NCBI GenBank assembly: GCA_026874595.1
Contig: CM049316.1
Span: forward strand, 52,027,676 to 52,091,675
Length of the DNA: 64,000 nucleotides
DNA from: Sipunculus nudus
Taxonomy: Eukaryota > Annelida > Sipuncula > Golfingiida > Sipunculidae
Reading direction: 5' to 3'
Part shown: piece after piece, positions 25,941 through 38,920 of the stretch
Layout: the number at the start of each line of letters is the position of its first letter
Numbering within the stretch: the stretch's first letter is position 1
Notes under the pieces: generated by a model
The model's input: only the letters and a program-made list of their open reading frames with translations
Databases searched by the model: none
What the model was told of the DNA's origin: nothing
Translations under genes and position numbers: made by a program

Positions 25941-28900
25941 GTATCACAGTACACGGCTTCATTTGGTTTGTATGACAGTACTCAGCTTCATTTGGTCTGT
26001 ATGAGAGTACTCAGCTTCATTTTTTTGTATCACAGTACACGGCTTCATTTGGTTTGTATGACAGTACACGGCTTCATTTGGTCTGTATGAGAGTATTCAG
26101 CTTCATTTTATTTGTATCACAGTACACGGCTTCATTTGGTTTGTATGACAGTACACAGCTTCATTTGGTCTGTATGAGAGTATTCAGCTTCATTTTATTT
26201 GTATCACAGTACACGGCTTCATTTGGTTTGTATGACAGTACACAGCTTCATTTGGTTTGTATGTGGGTATTCAGCTTCATTTTATTTGTATCACAGTACA
26301 CGGCTTTATTTGGTTTGTATGACAGTACTCAGCTTCATTTGGTCTGTATGAGAGTACTCAGCTTCATTTTATTTGTATCACAGTACACGGCTTCATTTGG
26401 TTTGTATGACAGTACACAGCTTCATTTGGTCTGTATGAGAGTATTCAGCTTCATTTTATTTGTATCACAGTACACGGCTTCATTTGGTTTATATGACAGT
26501 ACTCAGCTTCATTTGGTCTGTATGAGAGTATTCAGCTTCATTTTATTTGTATCACAGTACACGGCTTTATTTGGTTTGTATGACAGTACTCAACTTCATT
26601 TGGTCTGTATGAGAGTATTCAGCTTCATTTTATTTGTATCACAGTACACGGCTTCATTTGGTTTGTATGACAGTACACAGCTTCATTTGGTCTGTATGAG
26701 AGTATTCAGCTTCATTTTATTTGTATCACAGTATACGGCTTCATTTGGTTTATATGACAGTACTCAGCTTCATTTGGTCTGTATGAGAGTATTCAGCTTC
26801 ATTTTCTTTGTATCACAGTACACGGCTTTATTTGGTTTATATGACAGTACTCAGCTTCATTTGGTCTGTATGAGAATATTCAGCTTCATTTTATTTGTAT
26901 CACAGTACACGGCTTCATTTGGTTTGTATGACAGTACTCAGCTTCATTTGGTCTGTATGAGAGTAATCAGCTTCATTTGGTTTGTATGAGAGTACTCAGC
27001 TTCATTTTATTTGTATCACAATACACGGCTTCATTTGGTTTGCATGACAGTACACAGCTTCATTTGGTCTGTATGAGAGTATTCAGCTTCATTTTATTTG
27101 TTTCACAGTACACGGCTTTATTTCGTTTGTATGACAGTACTCAGCTTCATTTGGTTCGTATGAGAGTACTCAGCTTTATTTTATTTGTATCACAGTACAC
27201 GGCTTCATTTGGTTTGTATGACAGTACACAGCTTCATTTGGTCTGTATGAGAGTATTCAGCTTCATTTTATTTGTATCACAATACACGGCTTCATTTGGT
27301 TTGTATGACAGTACACAGCTTCATTTGGTCTGTATGAGAGTATTCAGCTTCATTTTATTTGTATCACAGTACACGGCTTTTTTTGGTTTGTATGACAATA
27401 CTCAGCTTCATTTGGTCTGTATGAGAGTACTCAGCTTCATTTTATTTGTATCACAGTACACGGCTTCATTTCGTTTGTATGACAGTACACAGCTTCATTT
27501 GGTCTGTATGAGAGTATTCAGCTTCATTTTATTTGTATCACAGTACACGGCTTTATTTGGTTTATATGACAGTACTCACCTTCATTTGGTCTGTATGTGG
27601 GTATTCAGCTTCATTTTATTTGTATCACAGTACACGGCTTCATTTGGTTTGTATGACAGTACACAGCTTCATTTGGTCTGTATGAGAGTATTCAGCTTCA
27701 TTTTATTTGTATCACAGTACACGGCTTCATTTGGTTTTATGACAGTACACAGCTTCATTTGGTCTGTATGAGAGTACTCAGCTTCATTTTATTTTTATCA
27801 CAGTACACGGCTTCATTTGGTTTGTATGACAGTACACAGCTTCATTTGGTCTGTATGAGAGTACTCAGCTTCATTTTATTTGTATCACAGTACACGGCTT
27901 TATTTGGTTTATATGACAGTACTCAGCTTCATTTGGTTCGTATGAGAGTACTCAGCTTTATTTTATTTGTATCACAGTACACGGCTTCATTTGGTTTGTA
28001 TGACAGTACACAGCTTCATTTGGTCTGTATGAGAGTATTCAGCTTCATTTTATTTGTATCACAGTACACGGCTTCATTTGGTTTATATGACAGTACTCAG
28101 ATTCATTTGGTCTGTATGAGAGTATTCAGCTTCATTTTATTTGTATCACAGTACACGGCTTTATTTGGATTATATGACAGTACTCAGCTTCATTTGGTCT
28201 GTATGAGAGTATTCAGCTTCATTTTATTTGTATCACAGTACACGGCTTCATTTGGTTTATATGACAGTACTCAGCTTCATTTGGTCTGTATGAGAGAACT
28301 CAGCTTCATTTGGTTTGTATGAGAGTACTCAGCTTCATTTTATTTGTATCACAATAGACGGCTTCATTTGGTTTGTATGACAGTACACAGCTTCATTTGG
28401 TCTGTATGAGAGTATTCACCTTCATTTTATTTGTATCACAGTACACGGCTTCATTTGGTTTGTATGAGAGTACTCAGCTTCATTTGGTCTGTATGAGAGT
28501 ACTCAGCTTCATTTTTTTGTATCACAGTACACGGCTTCATTTGGTTTGTATGACTATACACAGCTTCATTTGGTCTGTATGAGAGTACTCAGCTTCATTT
28601 TTTTGTATCACAGTACACGGCTTCATTTGGTTTGTATGACAGTACACAGCTTCATTTGGTCTGTATGAGAGTATTCAGCTTCATTTTATTTGTATCACAG
28701 TACACGGCCTCATTTGATTTGTATGACAGTACACAGCTTCATTTGGTCTGTATGAGAGTATTCAGCTCCATTTTATTTGTATCACAGTACACGGCTTCAT
28801 TTGGTTTGTATGACAGTACACAGCTTCATTTGGTCTGTATGTGGGTATTCAGCTTCATTTTATTTGTATCACAGTACACGGCTTTATTTGGTTTGTATGA

Positions 28901-30198
28901 CAGTACTCAGCTTCATTTGGTCTGTATGAGAGTACTCAGCTTCATTTTATTTGTATCACAGTACACGGCTTTATTTGGTTTATATGACAGTACTCAGTTT
29001 CATTTGGTCTGTATGAGAGTATTCAGCTTCATTTTATTTGTATCACAGTACACGGCTTTATTTGGTTTATATGACAGTACTCAGTTTCATTTGGTCTGTA
29101 TGAGAGTATTCAGCTTCATTTTATTTGTATCACAGTACACGGCTTCATTTGGTTTATATGACAGTACTCAGCTTCATTTGGTCTGTATGAGAGTACTCAG
29201 CTTCATTTTATTTGTATCACAGTACACGGCTTCATTTGGTTTGTATGACAGTACTCAGCTTCATTTGGTCTGTATGAGAGTATTCAGCTTCATTTTATTT
29301 GTATCACAGTACACGGCTTCATTTGGTTTGTATGACAGTACACAGCTTCATTTGGTCTGTATTAGAGTACTCAGCTTCATTTTATTTTTATCACAGTTCA
29401 CGGCTTCATTTGGTTTGTATGACAGAACACAGCTCCATTTGGTCTGTAAGAGAGTACTCAGCTTCATTTTATTTGTATCACAGTACACGGCATCATTTGG
29501 TTTGTATGACAGTACACAGCTTCATTTGGTCTGTATGAGAGTATTCAGCTTCATTTGGTCTGTATGAGAGTATTCAGCTTCATTTTATTTGTATCACAGT
29601 ACACGGCTTCATTTGGTTTATATGACAGTACTCAGCTTCATTTGGTCTGTATGAGAGTATTCAGCTTCATTTTATTTGTATCACAGTACACGGCTTTATT
29701 TGATTTAAATGACAGTACTCACCTTCATTTGGTCTGTATGTGGGTATTCAGCTTCATTTTATTTGTATCACAGTACACGGCTTCATTTGGTTTGTATGAC
29801 AGTACACAGCTTCATTTGGTCTGTATGAGAGTATTCAGCTTCATTTTATTTGTATCACAGTACACGGCTTCATTTGGTTTGTATGACAGTACACAGCTTC
29901 ATTTGGTCTGTATGAGAGTATTCAGCTTCATTTTATTTGTATCACAGTACACGGCTTCATTTGGTTTTATGACAGTACACAGCTTCATTTGGTCTGTATG
30001 AGAGTACTCAGCTTCATTTTATTTTTATCACAGTACACGGCTTCATTTGGTTTGTATGACAGTACACAGCTTCATTTGGTCTGTATGAGAGTACTCAGCT
30101 TCATTTTATTTGTATCACAGTATACGGCTTTATTTGGTTTATATGACAGTACTCAGCTTCATTTGGTTCGTATGAGAGTACTCAGCTTCATTTTATTT
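25941..30198 (+). repeat. 4258 bp tandem duplication, copy 1
   Basis: Paired with 30199-34456 at a constant offset of 4258. Shared landmarks include GTACACGGCTTC in an A monomer (26062), GTAATCAG (26962), CACGGCTTTTTTTGG (27721), GGTTTTATGAC (27733) and the GACTATACAC module (28491-28604). The unit is 147 monomers minus five bases, the losses being single-base deletions. The edge falls between a B and a C monomer, so the trimer order is preserved. Confidence 0.88.
28491..28604 (+). repeat. GACTATACAC marker module, copy 5
   Basis: First copy in the right domain. A C monomer with CAATAGACGG lies shortly upstream (near 28353), a change also seen at copies 6 and 7 but not at copy 8. Confidence 0.9.
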
Positions 30199-33100
30199 GT
30201 ATCACAGTACACGGCTTCATTTGGTTTGTATGACAGTACTCAGCTTCATTTGGTCTGTATGAGAGTACTCAGCTTCATTTTTTTGTATCACAGTACACGG
30301 CTTCATTTGGTTTGTATGACAGTACACGGCTTCATTTGGTCTGTATGAGAGTATTCAGCTTCATTTTATTTGTATCACAGTACACGGCTTCATTTGGTTT
30401 GTATGACAGTACACAGCTTCATTTGGTCTGTATGAGAGTATTCAGCTTCATTTTATTTGTATCACAGTACACGGCTTCATTTGGTTTGTATGACAGTACA
30501 CAGCTTCATTTGGTTTGTATGTGGGTATTCAGCTTCATTTTATTTGTATCACAGTACACGGCTTTATTTGGTTTGTATGACAGTACTCAGCTTCATTTGG
30601 TCTGTATGAGAGTACTCAGCTTCATTTTATTTGTATCACAGTACACGGCTTCATTTGGTTTGTATGACAGTACACAGCTTCATTTGGTCTGTATGAGAGT
30701 ATTCAGCTTCATTTTATTTGTATCACAGTACACGGCTTCATTTGGTTTATATGACAGTACTCAGCTTCATTTGGTCTGTATGAGAGTATTCAGCTTCATT
30801 TTATTTGTATCACAGTACACGGCTTTATTTGGTTTGTATGACAGTACTCAACTTCATTTGGTCTGTATGAGAGTATTCAGCTTCATTTTATTTGTATCAC
30901 AGTACACGGCTTCATTTGGTTTGTATGACAGTACACAGCTTCATTTGGTCTGTATGAGAGTATTCAGCTTCATTTTATTTGTATCACAGTATACGGCTTC
31001 ATTTGGTTTATATGACAGTACTCAGCTTCATTTGGTCTGTATGAGAGTATTCAGCTTCATTTTCTTTGTATCACAGTACACGGCTTTATTTGGTTTATAT
31101 GACAGTACTCAGCTTCATTTGGTCTGTATGAGAATATTCAGCTTCATTTTATTTGTATCACAGTACACGGCTTCATTTGGTTTGTATGACAGTACTCAGC
31201 TTCATTTGGTCTGTATGAGAGTAATCAGCTTCATTTGGTTTGTATGAGAGTACTCAGCTTCATTTTATTTGTATCACAATACACGGCTTCATTTGGTTTG
31301 CATGACAGTACACAGCTTCATTTGGTCTGTATGAGAGTATTCAGCTTCATTTTATTTGTTTCACAGTACACGGCTTTATTTGGTTTGTATGACAGTACTC
31401 AGCTTCATTTGGTTCGTATGAGAGTACTCAGCTTTATTTTATTTGTATCACAGTACACGGCTTCATTTGGTTTGTATGACAGTACACAGCTTCATTTGGT
31501 CTGTATGAGAGTATTCAGCTTCATTTTATTTGTATCACAATACACGGCTTCATTTGGTTTGTATGACAGTACACAGCTTCATTTGGTCTGTATGAGAGTA
31601 TTCAGCTTCATTTTATTTGTATCACAGTACACGGCTTTTTTTGGTTTGTATGACAATACTCAGCTTCATTTGGTCTGTATGAGAGTACTCAGCTTCATTT
31701 TATTTGTATCACAGTACACGGCTTCATTTCGTTTGTATGACAGTACACAGCTTCATTTGGTCTGTATGAGAGTATTCAGCTTCATTTTATTTGTATCACA
31801 GTACACGGCTTTATTTGGTTTATATGACAGTACTCACCTTCATTTGGTCTGTATGTGGGTATTCAGCTTCATTTTATTTGTATCACAGTACACGGCTTCA
31901 TTTGGTTTGTATGACAGTACACAGCTTCATTTGGTCTGTATGAGAGTATTCAGCTTCATTTTATTTGTATCACAGTACACGGCTTCATTTGGTTTTATGA
32001 CAGTACACAGCTTCATTTGGTCTGTATGAGAGTACTCAGCTTCATTTTATTTTTATCACAGTACACGGCTTCATTTGGTTTGTATGACAGTACACAGCTT
32101 CATTTGGTCTGTATGAGAGTACTCAGCTTCATTTTATTTGTATCACAGTACACGGCTTTATTTGGTTTATATGACAGTACTCAGCTTCATTTGGTTCGTA
32201 TTTGAGTACTCAGCTTTATTTTATTTGTATCACAGTACACGGCTTCATTTGGTTTGTATGACAGTACACAGCTTCATTTGGTCTGTATGAGAGTATTCAG
32301 CTTCATTTTATTTGTATCACAGTACACGGCTTCATTTGGTTTATATGACAGTACTCAGATTCATTTGGTCTGTATGAGAGTATTCAGCTTCATTTTATTT
32401 GTATCACAGTACACGGCTTTATTTGGATTATATGACAGTACTCAGCTTCATTTGGTCTGTATGAGAGTATTCAGCTTCATTTTATTTGTATCACAGTACA
32501 CGGCTTCATTTGGTTTATATGACAGTACTCAGCTTCATTTGGTTTGTATGAGAGTACTCAGCTTCATTTGGTTTGTATGAGAGTACTCAGCTTCATTTTA
32601 TTTGTATCACAATAGACGGCTTCATTTGGTTTGTATGACAGTACACAGCTTCATTTGGTCTGTATGAGAGTATTCACCTTCATTTTATTTGTATCACAGT
32701 ACACGGCTTCATTTGGTTTGTATGAGAGTACTCAGCTTCATTTGGTCTGTATGAGAGTACTCAGCTTCATTTTTTTGTATCACAGTACACGGCTTCATTT
32801 GGTTTGTATGACTATACACAGCTTCATTTGGTCTGTATGAGAGTACTCAGCTTCATTTTTTTGTATCACAGTACACGGCTTCATTTGGTTTGTATGACAG
32901 TACACAGCTTCATTTGGTCTGTATGAGAGTATTCAGCTTCATTTTATTTGTATCACAGTACACGGCTTCATTTGATTTGTATGACAGTACACAGCTTCAT
33001 TTGGTCTGTATGAGAGTATTCAGCTCCATTTTATTTGTATCACAGTACACGGCTTCATTTGGTTTGTATGACAGTACACAGCTTCATTTGGTCTGTATGT

Positions 33101-34456
33101 GGGTATTCAGCTTCATTTTATTTGTATCACAGTACACGGCTTTATTTGGTTTGTATGACAGTACTCAGCTTCATTTGGTCTGTATGAGAGTACTCAGCTT
33201 CATTTTATTTGTATCACAGTACACGGCTTTATTTGGTTTATATGACAGTACTCAGTTTCATTTGGTCTGTATGAGAGTATTCAGCTTCATTTTATTTGTA
33301 TCACAGTACACGGCTTTATTTGGTTTATATGACAGTACTCAGTTTCATTTGGTCTGTATGAGAGTATTCAGCTTCATTTTATTTGTATCACAGTACACGG
33401 CTTCATTTGGTTTATATGACAGTACTCAGCTTCATTTGGTCTATATGAGAGTACTCAGCTTCATTTTATTTGTATCACAGTACACGGCTTCATTTGGTTT
33501 GTATGACAGTACTCAGCTTCATTTGGTCTGTATGAGAGTATTCAGCTTCATTTTATTTGTATCACAGTACACGGCTTCATTTGGTTTGTATGACAGTACA
33601 CAGCTTCATTTGGTCTGTATTAGAGTACTCAGCTTCATTTTATTTTTATCACAGTTCACGGCTTCATTTGGTTTGTATGACAGAACACAGCTCCATTTGG
33701 TCTGTAAGAGAGTACTCAGCTTCATTTTATTTGTATCACAGTACACGGCATCATTTGGTTTGTATGACAGTACACAGCTTCATTTGGTCTGTATGAGAGT
33801 ATTCAGCTTCATTTGGTCTGTATGAGAGTATTCAGCTTCATTTTATTTGTATCACAGTACACGGCTTCATTTGGTTTATATGACAGTACTCAGCTTCATT
33901 TGGTCTGTATGAGAGTATTCAGCTTCATTTTATTTGTATCACAGTACACGGCTTTATTTGATTTAAATGACAGTACTCACCTTCATTTGGTCTGTATGTG
34001 GGTATTCAGCTTCATTTTATTTGTATCACAGTACACGGCTTCATTTGGTTTGTATGACAGTACACAGCTTCATTTGGTCTGTATGAGAGTATTCAGCTTC
34101 ATTTTATTTGTATCACAGTACACGGCTTCATTTGGTTTGTATGACAGTACACAGCTTCATTTGGTCTGTATGAGAGTATTCAGCTTCATTTTATTTGTAT
34201 CACAGTACACGGCTTCATTTGGTTTTATGACAGTACACAGCTTCATTTGGTCTGTATGAGAGTACTCAGCTTCATTTTATTTTTATCACAGTACACGGCT
34301 TCATTTGGTTTGTATGACAGTACACAGCTTCATTTGGTCTGTATGAGAGTACTCAGCTTCATTTTATTTGTATCACAGTATACGGCTTTATTTGGTTTAT
34401 ATGACAGTACTCAGCTTCATTTGGTTCGTATGAGAGTACTCAGCTTTATTTTATTT
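30199..34456 (+). repeat. 4258 bp tandem duplication, copy 2
   Basis: Second copy, nearly identical to the first. Differences I could see include TTTGGTTTG here against TTTCGTTTG near 27121, GTATTTGAG near 32200 against GTATGAGAG, and GTCTATATG near 33440 against GTCTGTATG. This copy lies inside the 12,519 bp duplication, so it appears again at 42718-46975. Confidence 0.88.
32749..32862 (+). repeat. GACTATACAC marker module, copy 6
   Basis: 4258 bp downstream of copy 5, with CAATAGACGG retained upstream near 32611. Confidence 0.9.
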
Positions 34457-36950
34457 GTATCACAGTACACGGCTTCATTTGGTTTGTATGACAGTACACA
34501 GCTTCATTTGGTCTGTATGAGAGTATTCAGCTTCATTTTATTTGTATCACAGTACACGACTTCATTTGGTTTGTATGACAGTACACAGCTTCATTTGGTC
34601 TGTATGAGAGTATTCAGCTTCATTTTATTTGTATCACAGTACACGGCTTCATTTGATTTGTATGACAGTACACAGCTTCATTTGGTCTGTATGAGAGTAT
34701 TCAGCTCCATTTTATTTGTATCACAGTACACGGCTTCATTTGGTTTGTATGACAGTACACAGCTTCATTTGGTCTGTATGTGGGTATTCAGCTTCATTTT
34801 ATTTGTATCACAGTACACGGCTTTATTTGGTTTGTATGACAGTACTCAGCTTCATTTGGTCTGTATGAGAGTACTCAGCTTCATTTTATTTGTATCACAG
34901 TACACGGCTTTATTTGGTTTATATGACAGTACTCAGTTTCATTTGGTCTGTATGAGAGTATTCAGCTTCATTTTATTTGTATCACAGTACACGGCTTTAT
35001 TTGGTTTATATGACAGTACTCAGTTTCATTTGGTCTGTATGAGAGTATTCAGCTTCATTTTATTTGTATCACAGTACACGGCTTCATTTGGTTTATATGA
35101 CAGTACTCAGCTTCATTTGGTCTGTATGAGAGTACTCAGCTTCATTTTATTTGTATCACAGTACACGGCTTCATTTGGTTTGTATGACAGTACTCAGCTT
35201 CATTTGGTCTGTATGAGAGTATTCATCTTCATTTTATTTGTATCACAGTACACGGCTTCATTTGGTTTGTATGACAGTACACAGCTTCATTTGGTCTGTA
35301 TAAGAGTACTCAGCTTCATTTTATTTTTATCACAGTTCACGGCTTCATTTGGTTTGTATGACAGAACACAGCTCCATTTGGTCTGTAAGAGAGTACTCAG
35401 CTTCATTTTATTTGTATCACAGTACACGGCTTCATTTGGTTTGTATGACAGTACACAGCTTCATTTGGTCTGTATGAGAGTATTCAGCTTCATTTGGTCT
35501 GTATGAGAGTATTCAGCTTCATTTTATTTGTATCACAGTACACGGCTTCATTTGGTTTATATGACAGTACTCAGCTTCATTTGGTCTGTATGAGAGTATT
35601 CAGCTTCATTTTATTTGTATCACAGTACACGGCTTTATTTGGTTTGTATGACAGTACTCAACTTCATTTGGTCTGTATGAGAGTATTCAGCTTCATTTTA
35701 TTTGTATCACAGTACACGGCTTCATTTGGTTTGTATGACAGTACACAGCTTCATTTGGTCTGTATGAGAGTATTCAGCTTCATTTTATTTGTATCACAGT
35801 ACACGGCTTCATTTGGTTTATATGACAGTACTCAGCTTCATTTGGTCTGTATGAGAGTATTCAGCTTCATTTTATTTGTATCACAGTACACGGCTTTATT
35901 TGGTTTATATGACAGTACACAGCTTCATTTGGTCTGTATGAGAGTATTCAGCTTCATTTTATTTGTATCACAGTACACGGCTTCATTTGGTTTATATGAC
36001 AGTACTCAGCTTCATTTGGTCTGTATGAGAGTAATCAGCTTCATTTGGTTTGTATGAGAGTACTCAGCTTCATTTTATTTGTATCACAATACACGGCTTC
36101 ATTTGGTTTGTATGACAGTACACAGCTTCATTTGGTCTGTATGAGAGTATTCAGCTTCATTTTATTTGTTTCACAGTACACGGCTTTATTTGGTTTGTAT
36201 GACAGTACTCAGCTTCATTTGGTTCGTATGAGAGTACTCAGCTTTATTTTATTTGTATCACAGTACACGGCTTCATTTGGTTTGTATGACAGTACACAGC
36301 TTCATTTGGTCTGTATGAGAGTATTCAGCTTCATTTTATTTGTATCACAATACACGGCTTCATATGGTTTGTATGACAGTACACAGCTTCATTTGGTCTG
36401 TATGAGAGTATTCAGCTTCATTTTATTTGTATCACAGTACACGGCTTTTTTTGGTTTGTATGACAGCACTCAGCTTCATTTGGTCTGTATGAGAGTACTC
36501 AGCTTCATTTTATTTGTATCACAGTACACGGCTTCATTTCGTTTGTATGACAGTACACAGCTTCATTTGGTCTGTATGAGAGTATTCAGCTTCATTTTAT
36601 TTGTATCACAGTACACGGCTTTATTTGGTTTATATGACAGTACTCACCTTCATTTGGTCTGTATGTGGGTATTCAGCTTCATTTTATTTGTATCACAGTA
36701 CACGGCTTCATTTGGTTTGTATGACAGTACACAGCTTCATTTGGTCTGTATGAGAGTATTCAGCTTCATTTTCTTTGTATCACAGTACACGGCTTCATTT
36801 GGTTTGTATGACAGTACACAGCTTCATTTGGTCTGTATGAGAGTACTCAGCTTCATTTTATTTTTATCACAGTACACGGCTTTATTTGGTTTGCATGACA
36901 GTACACAGCTTCATTTGGTCTGTATGAGAGTACTCAGCTTCATTTTATTT

Positions 36951-36980
36951 GTATCACAGTACACGGCTTTATTTTTTTTT
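36951..36980 (+). repeat. 30 bp C monomer with nine-T run, copy 1
   Basis: The usual TTTGGTTT end is replaced by nine T's, so GG was lost to T and one base was added. Identical 30 bp monomers occur at 49470-49499, 53528-53557 and 63093-63122, tagging four copies of one lineage. Confidence 0.9.
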
Positions 36981-38543
36981 ATATGACAGTACTCAGCTTC
37001 ATTTGGTTCGTATGAGAGTACTCAGCTTTATTTTATTTGTATCACAGTACACGGCTTCATTTGGTTTGTATGACAGTACACAGCTTCATTTGGTCTGTAT
37101 GAGAGTATTCAGCTTCATTTTATTTGTATCACAGTACACGGCTTCATTTGGTTTATATGACAGTACTCAGATTCATTTGGTCTGTATGAGAGTATTCAGC
37201 TTCATTTTATTTGTATCACAGTACACGGCTTTATTTGGATTATATGACAGTACTCAGCTTCATTTGGTCTGTATGAGAGTATTCAGCTTCATTTTATTTG
37301 TATCACAGTACACGGCTTTATTTGGTTTGTATGACAGTACTCAGCTTCATTTGGTCTGTATGAGAGTATTCAGCTTCATTTTATTTGTATCACAGTACAC
37401 GGCTTCATTTGGTTTGTATGACAGTACACAGCTTCATTTGGTCTGTATGAGAGTATTCAGCTTCATTTTATTTGTATCACAGTACACGGCTTCATTTGGT
37501 TTATATGACATTACTCAGCTTCATTTGGTCTGTATGAGAGTATTCAGCTTCATTTTATTTGTATCACAGTACACAGCTTCATTTGGTTTGTATGACAGTA
37601 CTCAGCTTCATTTGGTTTGTATGAGAGTACTCAGCTCCATTTGGTTTGTATGAGAGTACTCAGCTTAATTTGGTTTGTATGAGAGTACTCAGCTTCATTT
37701 TATTTGTATCACAGTACACGGCTTCATTTGGTTTGTATGACATTACTCAGCTTCATTTGGTTTGTATGAGAGTACTCAGCTTCATTTTATTTGTATCACA
37801 GTACACGGCTTCATTTGGTTTGTATGACAGTACTCAGCTTCATTTGGTTCGTATGAGAGTATTCAGCTTCATTTTTTTGTATCACAGTACACGGCTTTAT
37901 TTGGTTTATATGACAGTACTTAGCTTCATTTGGTTTGTATGAAAGTACTCAGCTTCATTTTATTTGTATCACAGTACACGGCTTCATTTGGTTTGTATGA
38001 CAGTGCTCAGCTTCATTTGGTGTGTATGAGAGTACTCAGCTTCATTTTATTTGTATCACAGTACACGGCTTCATTTGGTTTGTATGACAGTACTCAGCTT
38101 CATTTGGTCTGTATGTGAGTATTCAGCTTCATTTTATTTGTATCACAGTACACGGCTTTATTTGGTTTATATGACAGTACTCAGCTTCATTTGGTCTGTA
38201 TGAGAGTACTCAGCTTCATTTTATTTGTATCACAGTACACGGCTTCATTTGGTTTGTATGACAGTACACAGCTTCATTTGGTCTGTATGAGAGTATTCAG
38301 CTTCATTTTATTTGTATCACAGTACAAGGCTTTATTTGGTTTATATGACAGTACTCGGCTTCATTTGGTCTGTATGAGAGTATTCAGCTTCATTTTATTT
38401 GTATTACAGTACACGGCTCATTTGGTTTGTATGACAGTACTCAGCTTCATTTGGTCTGTATGGGAGTATTCAGCTTCATTTTATTTGTATCACAGTACAC
38501 GGCTCATTTGGTTTGTATGACAGTACTCAGCTTCATTTGGTCT

Positions 38544-38920
38544 GTATGACAGCACACAACTTCATTTGGTTTGTATGACAGTACACAGCTTCATTTGGTT
38601 TGTATGACAGTACTCAGCTTCATTTGGTTTGTATGACAGAACTCAGCTTCATCGGGTTTGTATGACAGCACACAACTTCATTTGGTTTGTATGGCAGTAC
38701 ACAGCTTCTTTTGGTTTGTATGACAGCACACGGCTTCATTTGGTTTGTATGACAGTTCCCAGCTTCATTTGGTTTTTATGACAGCACACGGCTCCATTTG
38801 GCTTGTATGACAGTTCCCATCTTCATTTGGATTTTATCAAAGTAGTCAGCTCCATTTGGTTTGTATGACAGTACTCAGCTTTATTTGGTTTGTATGACAG
38901 TACACAGCTTCATTTGGTTT
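38544..38920 (+). repeat. Diverged non-trimeric monomer block, copy 3
   Basis: Matches the block at 24723 at offset 13,821 with the same internal variants. It is the parent of the truncated remnant at 51063-51149 within the 12,519 bp duplication. Confidence 0.92.

Noticed and set aside
36970-36985. Poly-T run as a retroelement tail or terminator.
   Set aside because: Only nine T's, in frame with a monomer end that is normally TTTGGTTT. It is a local change in a satellite monomer and is shared by descent among four copies.
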